Positions 7,399 through 14,184 of a stretch of DNA of 30,072 nucleotides are shown piece after piece; position 1 is the first letter of the stretch, and each line of letters opens with the position of its first letter. This DNA comes from Bacteroidales bacterium (lineage in GTDB: Bacteria; Bacteroidota; Bacteroidia; Bacteroidales; Bacteroidaceae). The stretch covers positions 1-30,072 of the forward strand of contig SFEP01000025.1 in assembly GCA_004557185.1 (NCBI GenBank). The letters are read 5' to 3'. Below the pieces are notes generated by a model, which made no database searches, had not been told where the DNA came from, and saw only the letters and a program-made list of their open reading frames with translations. The position numbers were made by a program, and so were the translations under genes.

Positions 7399-8469
7399 AT
7401 GAAAACGATGAATGCGGCGGGCGGAGGGCCACAGGAGCCTGTGCTCACACTGGCCATGTGTCAGGCGCTGCGATGCCTGGCTATAGTGGCCATTATGTGC
7501 CATAACTTTGTGCACTGGTTGCCGGGGGCAGCTATCGAAAACGAATATACCTACGAGGCGCAGAAGGCGGTGACGTGGTGGCAGATGACTTGCACGGGAG
7601 GCGTGGACGCGTGGTGGCAGTGGATTTCCTACCTGGGACACTACGGCGTGCCCGTGTTTGCCTTTCTGAGTGCCTACGGCCTGACGCTGAAGTACGAGGC
7701 CGTGCAGCCGCGGCCTGCCTTTGTGCCCTTTATGCGCTTTCATTACCTCAAGATGCTGCGCATGATGGCTGTGGGACTGCTGCTCTACTGGCCTGTGTGG
7801 TTCGTAGGGGGGCATGACATGCTGCACGCCTTCGGCTATCTTGGGGCACAACTGCTCATGGTGGCTACGCTGTACCCTGTGCCGGGCGCGATGGTGGACC
7901 CTGGGCCGTACTGGTACTTTGCGCTCATGCTGCAGCTCTACGCCGTGTGGCGCCTGCTGCTGTGCGGACGGCGGTGGACGTGGGGTGTGGCGCTGGCGGT
8001 GGGTTGCACGGCGGTGCAAATGCTCTGCCAGAGCGACGGCCACGTGCTGGCCTGGCTGCGCTACAACTGCGTGGGCAACATGCTGCCCTTTGTGGCGGGC
8101 TGGCTGGCGGCGCGCCATCTGCGGTGTGTGCGCTGGCCGTGGCTGGTGGCGGCGGTGGCTTTTGCGCTCACGGTGCTGTGCCAGTTTCACTTCTACGCCT
8201 GGTGCCTGGCTCCGCTGGCGGTGTGCATAGGCTGTGTGGCACTGGCCGCGGCGCTGCCCGCGCGGCTCACGGCGTGGCTGGCCTGGGGCGGAGGTTATGC
8301 CGCGGCGCTCTTTGTGATGCACCCCGTGACGCGCCGTCTGATTTACTGGTGGGGGTTTGAGGAAAATGCGCTCCTTGGTTTTACGCTCTATCTGCTCTCC
8401 ACCGTGGCGCTGGCCTGGCTGTGCCGCAAGGTGTGGCGCCGCCTGCCCATGCCGCGCCTGGCAAGCTGA
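7399..8469 (+). CDS. Acyltransferase-3 family integral membrane protein
   Basis: Predicted inner-membrane O-acyltransferase of the acyltransferase-3 type (OafA/YrhL/NodX group), which usually acetylates sugars of surface polysaccharides. It has 356 residues from ATG 7399 and about ten hydrophobic segments. The opening segment ALRCLAIVAIMCHNFVHW holds the family-typical early His in the first membrane helix. The second conserved block is GVPVFAFLSAYGL, the usual G-V-x-x-F-F-x-x-S-G motif in a variant form. It has its own promoter on the third 84-bp repeat. No glycan synthesis genes adjoin it, so the substrate is unknown. Start alternatives are 7399 and 7408. The family call rests on motif and topology, hence not full confidence. 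Confidence 0.75.
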   Translation: MKTMNAAGGGPQEPVLTLAMCQALRCLAIVAIMCHNFVHWLPGAAIENEYTYEAQKAVTWWQMTCTGGVDAWWQWISYLGHYGVPVFAFLSAYGLTLKYEAVQPRPAFVPFMRFHYLKMLRMMAVGLLLYWPVWFVGGHDMLHAFGYLGAQLLMVATLYPVPGAMVDPGPYWYFALMLQLYAVWRLLLCGRRWTWGVALAVGCTAVQMLCQSDGHVLAWLRYNCVGNMLPFVAGWLAARHLRCVRWPWLVAAVAFALTVLCQFHFYAWCLAPLAVCIGCVALAAALPARLTAWLAWGGGYAAALFVMHPVTRRLIYWWGFEENALLGFTLYLLSTVALAWLCRKVWRRLPMPRLAS

Positions 8470-8516
8470 GAGGCAGGGGCTGAACGGGGGGACGACGACG
8501 GGAGGCACTCCTTTCC

Positions 8517-8625
8517 CCCCGACATCTGTTGCCGGGAAATGACGGTGTGTCATCATGGCCAATCTGCTTCGTTGCTATCGGCATTCGGGCTTGGTCATGT
8601 CACCCCGACATCTGTTGCCGGGAAA
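8517..8625. repeat. Two 23-bp direct repeats
   Basis: CCCCGACATCTGTTGCCGGG followed by AAA occurs at 8517-8539 and again at 8603-8625. Each copy is followed by a palindromic segment: an ATGAC/GTCAT stem plus a 9-bp CATGGCCAA/TTGGTCATG stem after the first, and the long hairpin at 8624-8680 after the second. The pair sits between two convergent genes. Confidence 0.85.
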
Positions 8626-8680
8626 CGCACATCCGGCCAATTCGTAACTGCTTGGGTTGCGAATTGGCCGGATGTGCGTT
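8624..8680. repeat. Long perfect hairpin between convergent genes
   Basis: A 21-base arm at 8624-8644 (AACGCACATCCGGCCAATTC plus G) has its exact complement at 8660-8680. One G-T wobble and three more pairs extend the stem to 25 bp (8624-8648 with 8656-8680), leaving a 7-base loop. No T run follows on either strand. It could act as a bidirectional terminator for the acyltransferase and GH110 transcripts, or be the core of a small palindromic mobile repeat. Confidence 0.85.
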
Positions 8681-8710
8681 AGGCTTGGCGTCAGTCTGTA
8701 GGCGTGAGCC

Positions 8711-10492
8711 TTATTTCCCCTCCACAATCACCTCGCGGCGGTCGCTGTGGCGCGGCGGGTAGGCTTTGTTGCGGCGCACCTTGTTTTTGCGGAACACTAC
8801 GCCGTCGGCCGACTTGAGGTAGAGGAGCGGCGTGCCGTAGGTGTCGAACTCGTTGCGCTCAATGCGTATGCTGCCCTCGGCGCCGCCATGGAAGGCCGTG
8901 CGCTGACCTTTGAGGTCGGGAATTTCGGGGTAAATGGAGATGACGGCGTTCGTAAACTGGTAGTCGCTCGTGAGGGCGTTGACGAAGCGGTTGCCGCGCA
9001 CCACGAGGTGGCGCACCGAGCCGCTCTCAAACCATCCGTTGCAGTCGCCGCAGAGCACGATGGCGCTGCCGCTGGTGTGGTCAAAGAGGTTGTCCTCGCA
9101 CACCGTGCGGCGCGGCGAACTGAAGAGAGCTCCGCGGGCCCGGTTGTTGCGCACAAGGTTGCGGGCAAAGAGCACCTCGGGTGTCCACGTCAGGTTCTCT
9201 ATGCCGCAGGCACCAGCCTGCACTTCGGCCGGCAGTGCGTGGCGCAGGGTGATGAGCATTTCGTGGCAACCGCTCCACGTAGGCGTGTCGGCAGGCCGAA
9301 TGGCGGTGATGACGTTTTTTGCGCCCACATAGTCCATGGTGCGGCTGTTCAGAAAGCACACCTCGTCGCCCACGTCGCCCCAGGCAAAGCCCCATGCCTG
9401 GTTGTGGCCGTAGGCGCAGCGTAGCGTGTGGTCGTCGATGCGTTCGGTCACTTTAAGGTAAATGCCGTGCACGTTGATGGCGTCGTCCATCATGCCCTCG
9501 AACACGCCGTCGCACACCTTGATGGTGCCCTTGCACTGCGAAAAGTGCGTGGCGTCGGCCTGCGTGGTGAAGTAGCGCAGGCTGCCGTCTTCAACGCATA
9601 CGTCGAAGCGGTCGAGCGTGATGTCCTCGCAGCGGTAGGCCACGAGTCCCATGCCCTCGGCGTAGTGCACCTGTAGGTGTCGCAACGTGGTGCCGCGGTT
9701 TTCGTGCAGGAAAATGCCGGGATGCGGCCGTTGCCATGTGCGCAGGGCGATGACGGTGCCGGGAATGAGGCGTGCGTCGTGCCATTGGGGCGAGAGGATG
9801 TGACGGCCGCCGAGGTCCTTCAGCCCTGTGAGGCACACGCCGATGTCGCCTGTGTTGTAGACGATGTGCCGCGTGTCGCGCTCAAAGGCGATGCCCCCCA
9901 CCTGCTGCAGCGCCCACCCCTCGCCGTAGGTTTCAAAGCGGTGGTTGTCGCCCACCAGGCGGTAGTTCACCCACGGCGCCACCTCGAAGGTGATGCCGCG
10001 TTCGCCCTCGTTCTTCAATACCTGAATCTGCGCAATCTGCGGCTGGTCGAAGTCGATGTGCAGGTTTTGCACCGTGAGGTCGGTGCAGTGCTGCGCCACG
10101 AGCGGTAGCATGCGGCCGTGGCACAGCAGCATGGCGCCCTGCCCCTCGAGGGTGAGGTGCTTCCAGCCGTCGAGCATGAGGCCCACGGGCTTGGGCTGCG
10201 TCTGGTCGTGGTTGGAGATGTAGAGCGTGTGGCGCGGCGCGTCGGAGCTGTGCAGGTGGTAGATGCCAGGTTCCAGGCGCAGCACCACGCTCTCGTCAGT
10301 CCCGATGGTGGGCTGCAGCAGGCGCAGCACGCTGTCGATGCGGCTGGCCAGACGGTCGGCGTCGGGCAGGATACCGTAGGCTGAAAGGTCGACGACGCGC
10401 TCGGCCGCGGTGGCCGGCCCTGCCGTGGAGCAGCATAGCAGGCACAGCAGCAGGTGGCGCAGGGCGGTGTGAAAGGCAAGGGGGTGTTTCAT
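8711..10492 (-). CDS. glaB: Alpha-1,3-galactosidase, glycoside hydrolase family 110
   Basis: Secreted exo-enzyme that removes terminal alpha-1,3-linked galactose, as in blood group B and linear alpha-Gal glycans, by an inverting mechanism. It has 593 residues. Residues 1-30 are a signal peptide (LLLCLLCC, ending ATAA). The rest is a right-handed parallel beta-helix. GH110 hallmarks recalled from the Bacteroides enzymes are present: YGILPDAD near the mature N-terminus, ADATHFSQCKG (D313), GMMDDAINVHG (D336, D337), NNRARGALFSSPRRT, LCGDCNGWFESG and VISIYPEIPDLK. The Asp trio fits the acidic active site of the family. The ATG at 10492 is chosen because it opens the signal peptide and because a promoter lies between it and an upstream in-frame ATG at 10708. 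GlaA and GlaB subfamilies differ in branched-substrate use; assignment to B is tentative. Confidence 0.88.
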   Translation of the reverse strand: MKHPLAFHTALRHLLLCLLCCSTAGPATAAERVVDLSAYGILPDADRLASRIDSVLRLLQPTIGTDESVVLRLEPGIYHLHSSDAPRHTLYISNHDQTQPKPVGLMLDGWKHLTLEGQGAMLLCHGRMLPLVAQHCTDLTVQNLHIDFDQPQIAQIQVLKNEGERGITFEVAPWVNYRLVGDNHRFETYGEGWALQQVGGIAFERDTRHIVYNTGDIGVCLTGLKDLGGRHILSPQWHDARLIPGTVIALRTWQRPHPGIFLHENRGTTLRHLQVHYAEGMGLVAYRCEDITLDRFDVCVEDGSLRYFTTQADATHFSQCKGTIKVCDGVFEGMMDDAINVHGIYLKVTERIDDHTLRCAYGHNQAWGFAWGDVGDEVCFLNSRTMDYVGAKNVITAIRPADTPTWSGCHEMLITLRHALPAEVQAGACGIENLTWTPEVLFARNLVRNNRARGALFSSPRRTVCEDNLFDHTSGSAIVLCGDCNGWFESGSVRHLVVRGNRFVNALTSDYQFTNAVISIYPEIPDLKGQRTAFHGGAEGSIRIERNEFDTYGTPLLYLKSADGVVFRKNKVRRNKAYPPRHSDRREVIVEGK

Positions 10493-10563
10493 AACAGAGA
10501 GGACAGAAAAATGGGAAAAGAGGGAAGGCTGCGTGCCGCGAAGCATGAGGCGCGTCGGCCTTG

Positions 10564-10595
10564 CAAAGGTAGGCAATACGCTTTGAAGAGGGCAA
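10564..10595 (-). promoter_or_regulatory. Promoter of the GH110 gene
   Basis: Read on the minus strand, TACCTTTG (10564-10571) matches TAnnTTTG and a TTG (10593-10595) lies 21 bp upstream. The start point would be near 10557, giving a leader of about 65 bases to the ATG at 10492. Confidence 0.6.
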
Positions 10596-10715
10596 TTGAT
10601 GGAAGACAAAAACCCAATGAGCAGCGCCAAAGCGGATAGCCTTTGAGCAATGGCTTGAGGGCAGTCGCACGCAAGGCATATAGCCCCGCTCATCCATATT
10701 CCCCACAATCAGTAC

Positions 10716-10759
10716 AAAAAAAACACACCGCCCGTGCTGTGGGGAGCGCGGGTGGTGTG
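10716..10759 (-). terminator. Intrinsic terminator of the small-peptide operon
   Basis: On the minus strand a 14-bp stem with two G-T wobbles (10759-10746 with 10737-10724) and an 8-base loop is followed by eight T residues (10723-10716). It lies 26 bases after the 61-residue gene and before the GH110 promoter, so it separates the two transcription units. Confidence 0.88.
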
Positions 10760-10785
10760 AGGGGAGTGTTGGTGGCGGTGAGCAC

Positions 10786-10971
10786 TTACTCCTCGCCGTA
10801 CTGCGGCTCGTCGTCCCAATAAGAACCGCCGAAGGGGTCGTGGCGTGACGAACGCGCGTCGCTACCGTCGATTATGGTGCTGTCGGACACGTTGAGCGAG
10901 CCGCTGAGCAAATGCGTGGCGGCCACAACGGGTGCCTGTTGGCTGCTGGGGGAGAGATATGTCTTTTTCAT
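10786..10971 (-). CDS. 61-residue peptide of unknown function (MKKxYxxP type)
   Basis: I know no function for this peptide. It starts MKKTYLSPSSQQAPVV, followed by HLLSGSL, a Ser/Asp-rich middle (SDSTIIDGSDARSS) and an acidic, aromatic tail (FGGSYWDDEPQYGEE). Many Bacteroidales genomes carry short proteins of this plan: MKK-x-Y-x-x-P start, L-L-x-x-S, polar end with Gly, Trp, Asp and Glu. The pattern is from memory and not tested here. It has no signal peptide or membrane helix. ATG 10971 is preferred over the in-frame ATG at 11007 because it gives this pattern. It follows the secreted protein gene by 67 bases and precedes a strong terminator, so the two genes appear to form an operon. Confidence 0.65.
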   Translation of the reverse strand: MKKTYLSPSSQQAPVVAATHLLSGSLNVSDSTIIDGSDARSSRHDPFGGSYWDDEPQYGEE

Positions 10972-11038
10972 ATTGTCATGGGGAATGTAAAGAGGGGAAG
11001 ATGTCATCGCGCTGCTGGGCAGGGCGTGGCGTTGAGAG

Positions 11039-12706
11039 TTAGCGGGCTATGAACTTGCGTCCGCCCTGCAGGTAGATGTGGCCACGTGAGAGTTGCTGCA
11101 CACGGCGGCCCTGCAGGTCGTAGACGGGGAGTGACGAGGCTTGGCCTATGGGCGTGGCAATGCCCGTGGCCTGCCCGTCGAACTGGAAGTAAAGGGCGCG
11201 GTTGCTCGTACTGCCAGTGCTGCCTAACGCTGCAGCAGGCAGGTAAGCCTTGTGGGCGCCCACGGTGTTGTTAGTGGTGCTCAGTTTGAAGAAGCCCAGC
11301 GTGCCTTCGCTGTCAGTACCCAGCACATAGGCGGGGTCGGTGATGGTGAGAGGCGCGTCGCCTGTGCCAATGAGGAGGTTGCCCGAGCAGTCGTCGGTGC
11401 CCGTGGTGAGTGCGGGCTTCATGGCAAATGTGGCAGGCGAGGCCGTGCGGGTCAGCACACCCTGTCCGGCAGGAATGACGCCGCCCGTGAGAGCGTGCAG
11501 TTGCAGGTAGCCATTGGCATACGAAGCCTGATACACCTCCATGCCATCGGGTATGGCCACGGGATAGCTGGCGCTGAACGTACCGAGGTTGCCGTTCACG
11601 GCATCGCCCTCCAGAATGCGGGTGGAGGTGGCGGCAGCCTGCGTGGCGGCCTCGTTGGCAGGAATGAAGGCCCATGCCGTTTCGAGCGTGTTCGATGTGG
11701 CGTTTTTCATCATCGAGTTAACTGACTGATTATCCTCGGCAGCGAAGGCTTTCAGAATGTGGCTGTCGTCGCACTTGATGTTGTAGAAGCCCTGGTGTGC
11801 CGTGCTCTCGATGAGCGACCACTGGCAGTCTGCGTCCACGTTGCTGGTGGGGCGGAACCAAAGTTTATCCACCCTGCCTCGCAAGGTCTTCATTTCAGCC
11901 CCTGTGGTGGCATCCACAATGAGCAGCCTGAACTTGCCGTTGTCGAGGGGGACGACCTTGCAGAGAATAGCATTGTTCTTGTCCACAATCAGTTGGCCCC
12001 GCACATCACCGTCGGGTGAGGTGATCTCAGAGGCCTTGCCCAAGTACGACAGGGGGTAGCGTGCGGAGCGAATGCGGTAGAGTTGCGTCTTGTCAGCGGT
12101 GGCCAGCGTGAGCGCGGGAGTGACCGGCTCCTCAATGTCGAGCTTGGTAAACGTCAGTTCGCAGCCGCCGTCGACGCTGCTCGTCGACCAGTCGCGGCCT
12201 ACGCCCGAGGCCGTCAGTTTGATTGAGCCCTGCCCCGCTGTGCCGAGCGTGGCATCGTCGACGGTCATCCACGTGCCGAAGAGGCGGTAGGTGTCTTTGC
12301 CATCCTCCTTGTAGATGGTGTACTCCGCATGGCCGTCGGCGCTCACGGTGTTGCTCATGCTGACAGATTTCCCATAGCCCAAGTAGCGCCAAGAGCTCTC
12401 GTTGCGCACGGAGTAATACTGCTTGTCGCCATCCACGCGTGTTTTTTCAATCTTCCATATCTGCCGCGCGTCGTTCGCGCCGTCGCTGGCCACAGCAGCG
12501 CTGCCGCCGCCAGTGTCGGCGAGGTATTTGCCCACGCTGGTTGACGAGATGTAATAGTAGCCTTCGGCAAAATCATTCACAATGCCCGTTTGTGCCCACG
12601 ACGTAAGTGCGCCCACACAGCAAGCGCAGAGCATGGCACAAAGACGATGCAGGCGCACGGCGGGCGTGGCACTGCTGAGGAAAGGTTGTAGTGTTAAGAA
12701 TGCCAT
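11039..12706 (-). CDS. Secreted protein with two beta-trefoil-like regions and C-terminal sorting-like tail
   Basis: Large secreted protein, 555 residues from ATG 12706. The signal peptide ends near TSWAQ (residue 39); a second Met at residue 25 (12634) would give a shorter, more typical one. Region A (about 45-190, GYYYISSTSVGKYLA, QIWKIEK, SVRNESSWRYLGYG) and region B (about 205-350, TQLYRIRSARYPLSYLG, CQWSLIES, GFYNIKC) resemble each other and ricin-like trefoils. A further beta-rich part precedes the final 32 residues (LPVYDLQGRRVQQLSRGHIY, then LQGGRKFIAR), a tail plan common on exported Prevotella proteins and similar to type IX secretion sorting tails. Ligand and function are unknown; carbohydrate binding is a guess. 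A promoter between 12706 and the upstream ATG at 12859 excludes the longer start. Confidence 0.8.
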   Translation of the reverse strand: MAFLTLQPFLSSATPAVRLHRLCAMLCACCVGALTSWAQTGIVNDFAEGYYYISSTSVGKYLADTGGGSAAVASDGANDARQIWKIEKTRVDGDKQYYSVRNESSWRYLGYGKSVSMSNTVSADGHAEYTIYKEDGKDTYRLFGTWMTVDDATLGTAGQGSIKLTASGVGRDWSTSSVDGGCELTFTKLDIEEPVTPALTLATADKTQLYRIRSARYPLSYLGKASEITSPDGDVRGQLIVDKNNAILCKVVPLDNGKFRLLIVDATTGAEMKTLRGRVDKLWFRPTSNVDADCQWSLIESTAHQGFYNIKCDDSHILKAFAAEDNQSVNSMMKNATSNTLETAWAFIPANEAATQAAATSTRILEGDAVNGNLGTFSASYPVAIPDGMEVYQASYANGYLQLHALTGGVIPAGQGVLTRTASPATFAMKPALTTGTDDCSGNLLIGTGDAPLTITDPAYVLGTDSEGTLGFFKLSTTNNTVGAHKAYLPAAALGSTGSTSNRALYFQFDGQATGIATPIGQASSLPVYDLQGRRVQQLSRGHIYLQGGRKFIAR

Positions 12707-12787
12707 AAATGGTAGAAAAATGTAAGGTGAAACAAAAAGAGACGTCGCTGCCGGCGTGGCAAGCACGCGGCATGCCGTGCCATGATG

Positions 12788-12818
12788 CAAATATAGTGGA
12801 ATGTGAAATGATATGCTA
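12788..12818 (-). promoter_or_regulatory. Promoter of the secreted-protein / 61-residue peptide operon
   Basis: On the minus strand TATATTTG (12788-12795) matches TAnnTTTG; the TTAG about 20 bp upstream is a weak -33 element. The leader to ATG 12706 would be about 75 bases. Confidence 0.6.
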
Positions 12819-12859
12819 AGAAATTGCCGAAAAAAATGCAGCCTCCTCGGTCCCGTCAC

Positions 12860-13024
12860 TCCTTATTATATATAGATGCGCTGTAAGATGGCAGGCAGTT
12901 ATCTGCCGCAGGGCATTGGCCGCGCCCACCACCATTCGCCCGCGGAGCCCGTCTCTACGCGATGCCCGCGGCGGGCCACGGGATGCCGACCTGTGGCGAC
13001 GGCGATAGGCGCAGGAAAGAATAG
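12860..13024. other. Non-coding stretch before the 21-bp array
   Basis: GC-rich after the first 20 bases. TCCTTATTATATATA at 12860-12874 matches 15 bases in the leader of the acyltransferase gene (7374-7388). No gene or terminator is supported. Confidence 0.4.
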
Positions 13025-13171
13025 ATGCCTTTCCAAAAATCTTTCAAGCCTTGAAAAAATTTTTTCCTGCCTTGAAAAATTATTTCCAAGCCTTGAAAAA
13101 ATTTTTTCAGGCTTTGGAAATTTATTGTCAAGGCTTGGAATTTCATTTTCACGTGTTGGATTTTTTTCGGC
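13025..13171. repeat. Seven 21-bp tandem units with A/T tracts
   Basis: Seven diverged units of exactly 21 bases start at 13025, 13046, 13067, 13088, 13109, 13130 and 13151. Units 2 and 4 are identical (AAGCCTTGAAAAAATTTTTT plus C) and each holds the 14-bp palindrome GAAAAAATTTTTTC. The others keep a G-rich half (GCCTTG, GGCTTTGG, GGCTTGG) and a T-rich half. The 21-bp period places the A/T tracts every two helical turns, which favours static DNA bending. Because 21 is a multiple of three, frames stay open and spell leucine/phenylalanine heptads on both strands; I do not consider them genes. The array lies upstream of the tRNA-Asp promoter. Confidence 0.88.
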
Positions 13172-13430
13172 AAAGCATCTGTGTGCGTTTATGTCCGTGC
13201 CGTGTGGAGCTGCCGGCCGTGGCGTCCCGTAGGCAGGAGGGCCAGCGGCGACGGGGTAGGGGAGGGGTCACAACAGATGCAGCGTGCGAGGGTTGGTGCA
13301 GGGCGTGAGGACGTGGGCGTGCGGCGGGGCTTATCGTGTGCGTCGCGGATCATTCTTCGCCCTGCGTGGAGGCTGCTGTATGCCGCAGGGAAGCGTGCAT
13401 AGGGCGGTTTGCAAAAAAAGTGGGCAAATG
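13172..13430. other. Non-coding stretch upstream of the tRNA-Asp promoter
   Basis: GC-rich sequence with short overlapping frames and no family resemblance. I see nothing specific in it. Confidence 0.4.
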
Positions 13431-13461
13431 TTTGCGGGGAAAAGATTTCATACTATCTTTG
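13431..13461 (+). promoter_or_regulatory. Promoter of the tRNA-Asp pair
   Basis: TTTG (13431-13434) and TATCTTTG (13454-13461) are separated by exactly 19 bp. The -33 box lies in GGGCAAATGTTTG, which recurs at the next tRNA promoter. The first tRNA base is at 13490. Confidence 0.85.
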
Positions 13462-13489
13462 CACCCGCAAAACGGCAAAGTGCTCCTTT

Positions 13490-13563
13490 GGTGCGTTAGT
13501 TCAGCTGGTTAGAATACATGCCTGTCACGCATGGGGTCACGGGTTCGAGTCCCGTACGCACCG
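13490..13563 (+). tRNA. tRNA-Asp (GUC), copy 1
   Basis: 74 bases. The acceptor GGTGCGT pairs with ACGCACC and is followed by G as discriminator. The anticodon stem CATGC/GCATG holds loop CTGTCAC, so the anticodon is GTC. The T arm is CGGGTTCGAGTCCCG. No encoded CCA end. Confidence 0.97.
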
Positions 13564-13594
13564 CTCTTTGCATTGCGCTGTTTTTGCACACCTT

Positions 13595-13668
13595 GGTGCG
13601 TTAGTTCAGCTGGTTAGAATACATGCCTGTCACGCATGGGGTCACGGGTTCGAGTCCCGTACGCACCG
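13595..13668 (+). tRNA. tRNA-Asp (GUC), copy 2
   Basis: Identical over all 74 bases to the copy that ends 31 bases upstream. A recent or gene-converted tandem duplication, probably transcribed with copy 1. Confidence 0.97.
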
Positions 13669-13781
13669 CCAAGGTCAGCCTGCTGCATCGTGCCGCATGC
13701 AACCATGGATGGCGAAGGCATGCTTCGCTTGAAGTTGAGAGGCAAGAAAAGTGGCAGGTAAATGAAAAAAACGGGCAAATG

Positions 13782-13812
13782 TTTGGTGTGATAGAAATAA
13801 TGCCTAACTTTG
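13782..13812 (+). promoter_or_regulatory. Promoter of the tRNA-Tyr-Gly-Thr-tuf unit
   Basis: TTTG (13782-13785) and TAACTTTG (13805-13812) with exactly 19 bp between them, again inside GGGCAAATGTTTG. It probably drives the three tRNAs and tuf. Confidence 0.85.
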
Positions 13813-13869
13813 CACCCGTTTCCAAGGCTTCGCCAGCAAGGAATAGCACGGCGGTGGTCTAAGGATTAT

Positions 13870-13952
13870 GGGCAAATACCAGAGTGGCCAAATGGGGCAG
13901 ACTGTAAATCTGCTGGCTTACGCCTTCGGTGGTTCGAATCCATCTTTGCCCA
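13870..13952 (+). tRNA. tRNA-Tyr (GUA)
   Basis: 83 bases with a long variable arm, as expected for bacterial tRNA-Tyr. The acceptor GGGCAAA pairs with TTTGCCC, discriminator A. The anticodon loop CTGTAAA lies between GCAGA and TCTGC, so the anticodon is GTA. Confidence 0.95.
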
Positions 13953-13966
13953 CATTCTTTATTACT

Positions 13967-14039
13967 GCGGAAATAGCTCAGTTGATAGAGCACTAGCCTT
14001 CCAAGCTGGGGGTCGCGGGTTTGAGCCCCGTTTTCCGCT
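13967..14039 (+). tRNA. tRNA-Gly (UCC)
   Basis: 73 bases. The acceptor GCGGAAA pairs with TTTCCGC, discriminator T. The anticodon loop CTTCCAA gives anticodon TCC. It starts 15 bases after tRNA-Tyr. Confidence 0.95.
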
Positions 14040-14051
14040 CCATTTTTAATT

Positions 14052-14123
<72 letters not shown>

Positions 14124-14184
14124 CTCTTTTTTTTGTGTAAGGACAAAAACGCAAATTCATTCAAACAAAAATAAACAAACAGCT

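Noticed and set aside
7072..8562. 496-residue minus-strand frame opposite the acyltransferase
   Set aside because: Shadow of a GC-rich gene; its C-terminal part is only the translated 84-bp repeats.
10493..10708. N-terminal extension of the GH110 protein
   Set aside because: The promoter box at 10564-10571 lies inside it and the signal peptide begins at 10492.
13025..13171. CRISPR array
   Set aside because: Units are contiguous with no unique spacers, and no cas genes are present; the same holds for 4677-4739.
12876..13232. Heptad-repeat coiled-coil proteins on both strands over the 21-bp array
   Set aside because: A 21-bp period keeps every frame open; no promoter, start context or stable protein family supports a gene.
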